Positions 1-34,220 of a stretch of 64,000 nt of DNA are shown here, one piece after another. Under the pieces are notes generated by a model. It was not told the origin of the DNA and did not search any database. It worked only from the letters and a program-made list of their open reading frames with translations. Position 1 is the first letter of the stretch. Every line of letters begins with the position of its first letter. The stretch is from positions 100,493,178 to 100,557,177 of the forward strand of contig OX104111.1 of NCBI GenBank assembly GCA_944474755.1, written 5' to 3'. The position numbers and the translations under genes were made by a program. The DNA comes from Limnoperna fortunei. Taxonomy: Eukaryota; Mollusca; Bivalvia; Mytilida; Modiolidae.

Positions 1-198
1 TGATTCATAAATAGAACACAAATAATTATAATTCAAATGTTTTAGTTAAAATATTCTGAAAAAAAAACATTAACTGTCTTATGGCTGAAAAAATGTAATA
101 AAGAGACATTACATTAGACTATGAGTACATGTACAGTTAAGTATCTAAAAAATGTTTCATAGTTTACTTAATATACTTTAAACAAAGTGATTATAACC

Positions 199-1646
199 AG
201 AGGCTCTTAAGAGCCTGTATCGCTCACCTGATTTTATAGGAAATGAAGATGGCATTTCCCTGATGTTAAAGTTAGTCCTGTAATTTTCAATAAACTTTAA
301 TTAGGACCATCCAAACAATATTACTAGAAAGCTTTGTTTCATTGATTAACCGGTTGTATAGAGAAGATTTTTTTTATTTGCCCATAGGGTCCTATGTTAA
401 ACTAAGTCCTGCGGCGGTGGTGGCCATTTTGAATTTCCAATTGCCATAAAAAACATAAACTTTATAAAGGACCATCCAAACAATATTGCTAGTAAGTTTT
501 TGTTTCCATTGATTAACCGGTTTCAGAGAAGAAGCCTTTAAAAACTTTTTCCCATAGGGTCCTATGTTAAACTAAGTCCTGCGGTAGTGGCCATTTTGAA
601 TTTCCAATTTCCATAAAAAACATAAACTTTATAGAGGACCATCCAAACAATATTGCTAGTAAGTTTTTGTTTCCATTGATTAACCGGTTTCAGAGAAGAA
701 GCCTTTAAAAACTTTTTCCCATAGGGCCCTATGTTAAACTAAGTCCTGCGGTAGCTGCCATTTTGAATTTCCAATTGCCATAAAAAACATAAACTTTATA
801 GAGGACCATCCAAACAATATTGCTAGTAAGTTTTGTTTTGATTGGTTAAACGGTTTCAGAGAAGAAGCCCTTTTAAACTTTTTTCTCATAGGGTTGAATG
901 TTAAAACAAGTCCTGCGGTGGCGGCCATTTTGAATTTCCGATTGGGATAAAAAACATTAACTTTATAGAGGACCATCTAAACAATATTGCTAGTAAGTTT
1001 TGTTTCCATTGGTTGACCGGTTTCAGAAAAGAAGCCTTTCAAACTTTTCCCCATAGGGTCCTATGTTAAATTAAGTCCTGCGGTGGCAGCCATTTTGAAT
1101 TTCCAATTGCCATAAAAAACACAAACTTTATAGAGGACCATCTAAACAATATTGCTAGTAAGTTTTTGTTTCCATTGATTAACCGGTTTCAGAGAAGAAG
1201 CCTTTTAAAACTTTTGCCCATAGGGTTCTATGTTAAACTAAGTCCTGCGGTGGCGGCCATTTTGAATTTCCAATTCCCATCAAAAACACAAACTTTATAG
1301 AGGACCATCCAAACAATATTGCTAGTAAGTTTTGTTTTGATTGGTTAAACGGTTTCAGAGAAGAAGCCCTTTTAAACTTTTTTCCCATAGGGTCCTATGT
1401 TAAACTAAGTTTTGAGGTGGCGGCCATATTGGTTTACCAATCAAAATAAAAAACACAAACTTTGTAAAGGTCCATCCAATGAACATTATGGCCAAGTTTG
1501 GTTTCAATTGGCCAAGTGGTTTCAGAGAAGAAGATTAAAATGTAAAAAGTTTACAGACGCCGCCGACGACGCCGACGACGACGCCGCCGACGGACGCAAA
1601 GTGATAACAATAGCTCACCTGACCCTTTGGGTCAGGTGAGCTAAAA
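199..1646 (+). repeat. Pearl-like element with ~167-bp tandem core repeats
   Basis: A core of about 167 bp is repeated roughly seven to eight times. The landmark 'TCCTGCGG' or a variant recurs near 406, 577, 744, 910, 1075, 1242 and 1410. The left end reads 'GAGCCTGTATCGCTCACCTG'. The right end has a GAC/GCC-rich microsatellite (about 1555-1592), then 'GGACGCAAAGTGATAACAAT', then a hairpin of AGCTCACCTGACC paired with GGTCAGGTGAGCT, then CTAAAA. Left flank, roughly 160-bp tandem core, short microsatellite and hairpin-bearing right flank is the known layout of pearl elements of bivalves, later grouped with Helentron-type non-autonomous elements. The family name is inferred from structure. Other copies lie at 11763-12246 and, split by a LINE, at about 37740-37937 and 42826-43068. 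Confidence 0.75.
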
Positions 1647-2115
1647 AAAATAGACATACTTATTAAGTTGTAACAGTATAAAAAAAATAATCAGTTTCAA
1701 CTGAATGAGGGCAGATTGTGAAGTAATAATGACAATTGTACATTTTTATAGAAACTTTTTTAAACTTTATACAAAGGATAAAAAATATATGATTTGGTAA
1801 TATATATATTTTTTTTAAATTTAAAAATGTTGATCATGGTACATATATGAAAGATAATTACATTTAATTATGGTGATCTTAATACAATTGTATTTTAATA
1901 TTAAAATACCATTTGGTGTTTCATGAAAATGTTAATTACAATGAAAATTTTAAGATATTATCATTAATCTCTTTTGCTGTATTACAATGGACCATCATTA
2001 TACTGCCATTTTTTGTCTTGCTGTATATTGGCACTACATTGAAGGTCAACCATCAAATTGAAGGTCAACATCAATAAAGCATAAAACATAGTTTGAAAAA
2101 TCTATGGGAAAAATG
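1647..2115. other. AT-rich spacer with nothing recognised
   Basis: About 470 bases of AT-rich sequence between two transposable elements, downstream of the HDAC3 3' end. I see no coding pattern, RNA gene or repeat landmark. Confidence 0.5.
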
Positions 2116-2118
2116 TTA

Positions 2119-2867
2119 GGGCTATTCCAGAAAAATATATCCCCCAGGGGCAGAACGCCATTAAATAAAATAAATCTTGGTGGTGGGGTGAAGGGTAAAT
2201 AGAAATTTATAGGTGGGGGGTCAGAAAATTAAAAGAAATACATTGGTGGGGGTAAGTCTGACTGGTAGGTGAGTAACAGGGTAAAGAATATATTCCGTTC
2301 AACGTGATTTTTTTCGCGAGAAGATCGTGTTGAGCCATTCATTCGCATCGTAGTCAACATTATGTGTCAATCGGAACTCCTCGGGTGTTTCGTAACTCAC
2401 CTGAACTTAATTTCCGCTATTGAATTGTGCAGTTTTTTCTATATGAAAATAAAGAAGCGAACTTTAAAAAAAAAATACGATTTAGTTTTACCGTATGTTT
2501 TTTTTAAAGCGCCTTTCTTAAATTCATTAAATAAATATGTTTTAAAAATAGATATAGAATGTAATGCTAAAGAAATAGATTTGTAAACTTTCGAATTATT
2601 AGATTTGTTTCACGTAAAATTCCTATATAGTTAAAATGGCGGCCTTCTGGAACCCAAGCCATGTGGCCCAGTTCCTGCAACAAAACGGATTTGCCGAGTA
2701 TTGGCAGAAATTCATTGGTAAAAAAAAAAATATATGTTGGTAGGGGGGCTCATTGGAAACGGGAAATTGTTGGTGGGTGGGGTTCGTTTTAATACAAATC
2801 TATTGGTGGTACCCCTAAATTTCATGAGCGTTCTGCCCCCTGGTGACATATTTTTCTGGAATAGCCC
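2119..2867. mobile_element. PIF/Harbinger-like non-autonomous DNA transposon
   Basis: Terminal inverted repeats start GGGCTATTCCAGAAAAATAT at the left and match the right end for over 40 bases with few mismatches. The element is flanked on both sides by TTA (2116-2118 and 2868-2870). A 3-bp TWA target duplication with GGG/GGC ends is typical of PIF/Harbinger. The arms are G-rich (GGTGGGGG runs) and the 749-bp body has no transposase. It does contain a short exon-like coding stretch, listed separately. Confidence 0.7.
2636..2717 (+). pseudogene. Isolated first exon encoding the start of a SAM domain
   Basis: An ATG in good context (AAAATGG) opens 27 codons that begin MAAFWNP and continue VAQFLQQNGFAEYWQKFIG. 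This is the pattern of the first helices of a sterile alpha motif domain: W, then V..FL....F..Y...F. The frame stops at ATTG|GTAAAA, a plausible splice donor, and no partner exon follows inside the element. It lies wholly between the inverted repeats of the Harbinger-like element. It could be the remaining 5' exon of the parent transposon's own protein or a captured host exon. Family assignment rests on motif recognition only. Confidence 0.5.
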
Positions 2868-2870
2868 TTA

Positions 2871-3744
2871 CCATAAGAAGTTATAGTCATGGAAAATTAG
2901 ACCAATTTTAAAATATGAAAAGAAAATCCTATTTTTATTCTAAAATTTACTTGTAATGTTTCTATGACAACATATAATGTGGGGTGGAAGGCAAGCTATA
3001 GAGTTTTTGGGCATATTTTTTGTTTCAGATTTTTCAGTTTTATCATAGGTATGATTGTTGTTTCGTAATGAAAATACATGTACAAATTAAACACAGTATC
3101 ATAAATCTGTCAATTAAATATTTCTACTGCATTTCAATAAGTGACAATACTTACTGATAAGTTTAATTAGATTTTAAACATGTGCTTTTTCTATAATATG
3201 GTCTTTGCTCAAATTTCCCCATAAGAACAGATTTAAATTTTAAAAATACAACTAATAGAATGGAGAATTTCTCTAAATTTGTAAATTTTGATTAGTTTGA
3301 ATAGCTTGGTAGAATGTCATATAAAAGGATATACATGGCTTTTATACAGTTTTTGTTTGACACTCTTTCTGTGACCTTCACACATAACAACATACTACAA
3401 CGAGGCATGGAACAAACAGACAACAAAAATAAAGAATAACACTGGCATTAAAATAAATTACAAATTTGACATCTGACACAATTTTCATTTTGTGAATGCC
3501 ACATAAAACTTATAGACTTAATTTGTATTTATTTCAAATCTGTACTGTAGCATTAACATAAATTTGTTTATGTTTACAATGACTCTCAATGCTGACATCT
3601 TAAAATAGTCAATAGGACTTTTTAGCTACATTGTGTGTAATATGTATCAATAACACTTTTTTTAACTTTAAACATCACAGTTCTGAGAATAAATGCCATG
3701 CTTGTGATGATGGACAAGATAACAGGCCAGCTGTCAAAGTGGTG
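2871..3744 (-). other. HDAC3 3' untranslated region and flank
   Basis: This sequence follows the HDAC3 stop codon on the minus strand. The nearest canonical AATAAA on that strand is at 3528-3533, 212 bases past the stop, so the 3' UTR probably ends near 3510. No other gene or repeat is recognised here. Confidence 0.45.
3528..3533 (-). terminator. Candidate HDAC3 poly(A) signal
   Basis: AATAAA on the minus strand, 212 bases after the HDAC3 stop codon. It is the first canonical hexamer I find in the correct orientation. Confidence 0.4.
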
Positions 3745-28193
<24,449 letters not shown>

Positions 28194-29050
28194 TTTGCAT
28201 TTTTTCTTAATTTGCCAAGGGAGATTATCGATTTCTTTGTAGTATATTTATACCTCCTAGACTGAAGACTTCTGATCTATGTCATAACCGAAGAACAACG
28301 CAAGTGGACGTAACGCAAAGGCTTGTTTAGACGTGGATCCTATTAGATGGCCGATGTCGTATAATTATATCCCCTCCCCCCAAATTTACGTACCCGGTCG
28401 GAAACGTTATATAACATTTTGGGGACGGTTTCTATAATTCAAGATTTTACCTATCCGTGTCGCTTTTTCTGATTATTTTGAAATTTAACATATGAATAAC
28501 AAAATAACAATGAAATATGAACAACGTAAGTTCTGTACAATAACTTTAAATTTGAATATATGATATATGGGTTCAAAGAGTGACTATACATAGTGATTGT
28601 GTTCTCGAACTGGTTACCAAAGGAGTGAAATACACACTGTAAACTCATTTATTAGCATTATATTCCGTAAAAATAAATCATGACCATTAGTGCTTGTGCA
28701 GAGGGCCAGACAATTTTTACTGCCGCTGGAAAAGTATGATGGGACATAGAATTTAGACATGTGAAGTGGCTATAATGCGTCTACTCTTTTTCGAAAACTA
28801 AAGAAGGAATGACTAGAAACACGTTACTCACTATGCTCCGCAATACGGTCCATGCTTATGGAAAATTGGGTTTTGTTTACTATGACAGTAATGATTAACT
28901 GTAAACTTATGTTTGCTCTGTTAGCACATATTACGTCTCCTTTAACGTTACTGACGAAATAACTGGTAAGTATTGAAATTGGTGGTTAATAATGTATTGG
29001 AAGTGTGCTACACATACTTGATAAGGTAATGTTGAATGTGTTTACTTTTC
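28194..29050. other. HDAC3 upstream region
   Basis: The sequence 5' of the HDAC3 start codon on the minus strand, up to the Penelope-like remnant. It should hold the promoter and 5' UTR. I see no convincing TATA box or dense CpG. A 5-codon upstream ORF overlaps the HDAC3 start codon at 28184-28201. Confidence 0.4.
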
Positions 29051-29059
29051 TTTAGTGTC

Positions 29060-31330
29060 ACGCTATTATTTTAGACATTGGAAAACACAGATTATTCAAA
29101 CCGGTTAACACACACAAAGATGCAGAAGAGCCTCGTTCATTTCTTTCTTTACTTTTTGCTAACAAAGGCATAGATGCTATCAATCTTGGTAATATCTTGC
29201 ACCACAAGTCTGTTACTTCCAAAATTCCACCATACTTCAAAAACAATTCCGTTCCTATTATATCTTATACCTATACTTCCCCCATTGCACCCAGAATTTT
29301 CAATTACAAACGTGTATTGCAGGATCTTTTGATCAAGGACTTCAAAGCCAAACCCCCCGACTGCTCTTGCCACAATTCCCCATTCATATATAGCCCTTCA
29401 GGTCACGTGATTACTGGAAATCTTAATATTGTTGACAATTAAAGACTCCGCAATATTTTGTCCAAAGGACCAAAGTACCAAAGTACCGTGAACCTAAATC
29501 CATCAACTGGAAGTATAACTTTAAATTATTGATGGATTCAATAGAGGACTATGCCAGAAAATGGGCAAAGCAAGAGGACCAGGAGGCTGATACCTTGTCA
29601 GAGTGGGTAAAGGCCTTGAGGTCATTGATTCAAATAAGAATAAGTCGTTTAAGAAGGTCTATGAGTACTAAAGCATCATCAATCTTCAGAAATCTTGATG
29701 CTCTTAAAACTTTGTCAGACATTCATGACAAATATGTTGTGCCAGCAGATAAGGCCCCTAACAACATTATGTCTGCAAAAAACATTACATAGAGTGTTTA
29801 ATTAATGAGTTAGGCATGGACAGTTCACTTGGCAATCCTACTTACACATTTACTGCGCTTTCAAAAGAGGAGATTATTGAAAATCACAAATCGATATTGG
29901 CATCCTTTGGTCTCAACATCAAAGTCGAAGATTGTGATCTCCCCTTATTGTATTGGATACCAAAACTTCACAAAAATCCATACAAACAGCGTTTTATAGC
30001 AGGATCGTCTAAGTGTACCACCAAAACACTATCGCAACTCCTGACCACTATTTTAACAACAGTAAAAACGGGGCTTCAAAAATATAGCGACACTTTTTAC
30101 TCCAGGAGTGGAATAAATGAAATGTGGATATTAAAAAATTCAAAAGACCTGATAGACATTTTGAGGTCTGGATCTCTTTCCCATTGTAACAGCATTAAAA
30201 CATTTGATTTTTCGACACTCTATACGGCCATCCCTCATATCCAGCTTAAAACTAGGCTTAAAGATCTTATAAAACGCTGCTTTTTCAAGAAAAACGGAAA
30301 GAGACGATACAAATACCTAGTAATTAGTCATGACAGAACTTACTTCGTCATTAATGACTCTAAATCTACAACTAAATATACTGAAGACCAAATCTGTCAT
30401 ATGTTAGATTTTCTGATTGACAATATATTCGTCATGTTTGGAGGACATGTTTTTCAACAGACTGTTGGTATTCCAATGGGTACTAATTGTGCTCCTCTCC
30501 TTGCCGACCTGTTTTTGTACTCTTATGAGGCTGAGTTCCTAGAAGGCCTGCTGAAGAAGAAAGAAAAGACACTGGCCCAGACCTTTAATTTAACATTCCG
30601 CTATATTGATGATGTTTTGTCCCTCAACAATGCTAAATTTGGTGACTATTTACATTCAATTTACCCTAGCGAGCTTGAAATTAAAGACACCACCAATACA
30701 CTAAGCTCAGCCTCTTACTTAGACCTACTTCTAGAAATAGACTCAGGAAAACTACAAACTAGACTCTACGACAAACGTGATGACTTCAACTTTCCAATTG
30801 TCAACTTCCCGTTCATCGACAGCAACATTCCAGCAGCTCCAGCGTATGGTGTGTACATTTCACAACTTATACGTTATTCTAGATCCTGCGATCGGTATTC
30901 CGATTTTCTAGACCGATCCCTGTTGTTGACTGCTAAACTACTCAAACAAGGGTTTGTTGCACCTAGGTTGATGTTATCTCTCCAGAAATTCTATGGTCGT
31001 CACCATGACTTAATTGATCGTTATGGGAAATCAGTGTCTCAAATACGATCTGACATGTTTGCGGAGTCATAGGTAGTGATTCCTATTCCTGGATTTGACT
31101 TTTCCCTAGACATGACAATGAGTAACTCGACGGGTGTCTAATTAGAGGCAGGCACTGCTTACTCGTCCGGAGCACCTGAGTGCACCCATGGTTTTTATTG
31201 GGTTCGGGTTACTCTCTTTCTGTTTTGTGTTTTTGGTTTTTGTGTTGCGTTTTGTCTATATCCGGATTTGTAACTGTCCCTTGACTTTTGGCTCTTGTTG
31301 TTCGGTCGGTTTTCTTTGCTATTTTTCTTA
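29060..31330 (+). mobile_element. Degenerate Penelope-like element
   Basis: A broken reverse-transcriptase coding region plus a conserved non-coding tail. The tail (about 31130-31320) has GTCCGGAGCACCTGAGTGCA, GGTTTTTATTGGGTTCGGGT and TTGACTTTTGGCTCTTGTTG. The reverse transcriptase style (GIPMGTNCAPLLADLFLYSY, then FRYIDDVLSL) is that of Penelope-like elements. I see no GIY-YIG endonuclease after it. The 5' end is uncertain. Confidence 0.75.
29130..31072 (+). pseudogene. Penelope-like reverse transcriptase, broken in three places
   Basis: The frame encodes an N-terminal region (FANKGIDAINLGNILHHKS onward), then a stop (TAA at 29440), then an 8-bp tandem duplication of AAAGTACC near 29477 that shifts the frame. 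29523-29792 follows in the new frame and ends at another shift near 29785. The intact block 29816-31072 (418 residues, ATG start) carries the reverse-transcriptase core: LYWIPKLHKNP, KTFDFSTLYTAIPH, GIPMGTNCAPLLADLFLY, the catalytic YIDD, and SASYLDLLLEI. Without its N terminus and endonuclease the copy is very unlikely to be active. Confidence 0.85.
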
Positions 31331-31520
31331 TAGCTATATCACGGCGTCTAATTTTCATAGGCGATAACGCCAGGGTACTAGATGACTACCCGTCACTTTC
31401 GACAGAAAAATTAGTAATAATTGTCCGTTCAGGTTGAATTCGAACACACCACACCCGTGATAACGTTCGAACTTGCAACCTCAGTGTTTACAAGACGGTG
31501 ATCAAAAGAAGATGACTACT
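31331..31520 (-). mobile_element. Diverged SINE family A
   Basis: Minus-strand match to box B and body, read as forward complement: AGCTATATCACGGCGTCTAA, CAGGGTACTAGATGACTACC, GTTCGAACTTGCAACCTCAG, TGTTTACAAGACGGTGATCA. It directly abuts the Penelope-like tail. Confidence 0.5.
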
Positions 31521-31579
31521 AGCAGTGAGTTCAATATTCGAATGTCGAATATCAAACCCACTGCTAACTTCACACCCGC

Positions 31580-31690
31580 CACGTGTGATGAACCTACGAT
31601 GTCAGCAGTTCGTACCCGCAACATCAGTGTTGACTGGTCACGTAATAATTAGTCGATGACTAACTACCTAAACCACTCTGCCATCATAAC
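31580..31690 (-). mobile_element. SINE family A head fragment
   Basis: The region GTTCGTACCCGCAACATCAG, TGTTGACTGGTCACG, AACTACCTAAACCACTCTGCC is the tRNA-like head in minus orientation, without the body. Confidence 0.45.
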
Positions 31691-34200
31691 TGCATGATAA
31701 TGTACCCATCCTAAGCGATATTTCTACATATTAATGTGATATTTATATAAAGTTATGTAAGTAACTTACGAATTACGTAGTGAATAATATCAGGATAAAA
31801 AATAGCAAACGGTTCTAAGATGGAAAAAACACGTGGTCAAAAGACAAAAAGAGCCAAAACAAACAAGCACCATTGAGAACTAACACAAAAAGATGGGCAA
31901 CACAATCTCATTAAAACTGACGTGTTCCGAAGGTTTAGCAGTTTTTGCATCACATGTGGTTGTGACCCGTCGTAATATAATTAGGGTATTGCTAAAGTCC
32001 CAATAAATCTTCACCAGGCGCGTGGCAAATATGGTGCAGAAATATGACGAGAACATACAAAAAACTTGATTGAAACGCCAAGTTCTAAGATTGAGATGCA
32101 TGCACCGAAATATTATCAATAACTTTATAGAAGTCCCAAATAGTCTATAGAATCAACACATTTTAATTGTATTCAACTAACAGGTACCACTGATTAAGGG
32201 CATCAAGTTGTCGACTTGTATGACTCATAAAAACAGTAGTTCTGTATTGTTACATTTACTTACATAAATTAAAATATGACTTAGGGCCATAACATGCATT
32301 ATAATAAGGTAATAGACAAATATTCCTTTTTGTGTGCTACTTCCTTCATTTTGATATAATCTATCCAAACAAAGTTGTTTCCCCGCTGTAAAATTATTAT
32401 GAATAAAAGTGTTTGAAAATCAATACACAAATATAAATATTAGTAATATTTATGCCAGTACATATACATATGTTATTTCAGCCCTTATTTTTATGTTATC
32501 GTTAATAAATACAGTTTAAATATTATAAGTACTTTGGTTGTTGGTTCTCAAGTTTGCCCATTTTTTGTTTGTTTGTTTGTTTGGTTTTTTTTAATTTTAT
32601 TTTTTAATTGGGTTTTTTGACAGTTTCCTATGTGTTCTGTATTTCGTTAAAACCTTTATTTATTTAACATCCATCCGATCAATACTGCAGTCTCTGGTTT
32701 CATATAACATTGTTCGTAAAGATTAGAGAGTTAGAAATTCCAACACATGTATAATCTTTTGTGATGACACATTACAGACATTATGCTGCCTTTTTGCAAA
32801 GCAGACTCACTTTCAAGCATACATACAGTCTTTTGTTCGTAATTGCTAATGATGTGCATTTTATAACCAACAATAAATAATAGCCGATTTCCCTTTCTGA
32901 TAAGGACAGGAAAAGAGAAAAAAATTCTCATCCATAACCCTATTTAAACCCTTTTCGAGAGAACTGAATCGTACAAGTACATATTTTTGTAATTTATGTT
33001 ACAATAAAAACATGAATACGTCGGCATCAACGCTTTCGTCGGGTTTAATCTCTCCTAACTAGTGAAATTTTCGCCGAAATATTCAAGTTGTCTTCTTGTA
33101 TATGTTTTACGTTTTGCTTCATTGTCTATTTTAGATACAAACCTCACAACCTCTTAGAGTTTTTTTTTTCTAATTTAAGAGTCGTCATTTGTGAAGTAAA
33201 TATCGAACAATGCATTATATCTAAGATGGTTATAAGACAGCTCCGATATGTTATCTTAGATTTAACATAAGATGGTCCTAAGATGATCCTACGAAATCTT
33301 AGGAGAGTGAACAGCAAACAGACCCCGGTAGGTTCATTGTTACCATTTTCACGCGCGTCATTATCGATCTTAAACCACAGTTCCACTTAGTATCGGGGTA
33401 CGTATATCCTGGCATTTTAAGTGCTATCATAAATACATAAAGATATATTGTTTGATTAACTCTTCATACCCTAAACTCTTTGATGTATGAAAACTAGTTG
33501 TTGTCATGTTAAAACATTAGACATTGCAATGCCGGTGTTATTTTACAAATTTTGAAAAAAATACACGTATATAAAGTACCCGACGTACAAGAAATTTGAC
33601 ATAACTGGAACATAAATAAATAAGTTAAACCCTAAATTAATTATAAATTTTGAATTTATATAATTTTGCATTATTCAATCAAGTGTCGTGAATTAAAGGA
33701 AATGCGCAAGATGTCGCAAATTAACCCAATTTCCGTTTTACTCAGTTTTTATGTTGAAAGTGACACATATAGATTGAAAAATACGTAAACAAGTTTAAAA
33801 GAGTATCACTTCCACTAATATTGAATCATACGTGTTTGCATAATTTTCCATTAAGGATTCATGATGCACGATGCTTTCTTCACTTTGATTGGTTATTTGG
33901 ATAAGGGCAGAAATAGAACAATCACCCGGGGGAGAATACTCATATACTAGGTGTGATCTGTCATAAAATAACAAATGTAAGCTTCCTTGTTTAAAGACTA
34001 ACGGGTAGTAAATATACATAAATACGTAGGTTGATCTACGTATTTCAGTCATAATAAATATTTGCACAAGTCCAGTTGAATCGAAACGAAATTTGAATGC
34101 ACATCGTGCCAAAGGAACGGACATTTTAATATATTCAGAGGAGTACGACACAGCTGCCAACTTTCGTGTTTATTTAATTTTTCACAACACTAGAGAAGTT
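31691..34200. other. Intergenic region upstream of the SOD-domain gene
   Basis: About 2.5 kb of AT-rich sequence between the Penelope-like remnant and the SOD-domain gene. Nothing is recognised apart from short simple repeats, such as (TTTG)n near 32568-32582. The segment near 33900-34200 presumably contains the promoter of the next gene, but I see no clear TATA box. Confidence 0.4.
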
Positions 34201-34220
34201 TATAGTAATATAATAACATT

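Noticed and set aside
2362..2586. 74-codon open frame inside the Harbinger-like element
   Set aside because: Low-complexity Lys/Phe-rich translation of AT-rich DNA. No transposase motif.
33795..34160. 121-codon minus-strand open frame upstream of the SOD-domain gene
   Set aside because: No recognisable domain, AT-biased composition, and it lies in the likely promoter region. It is most likely accidental.
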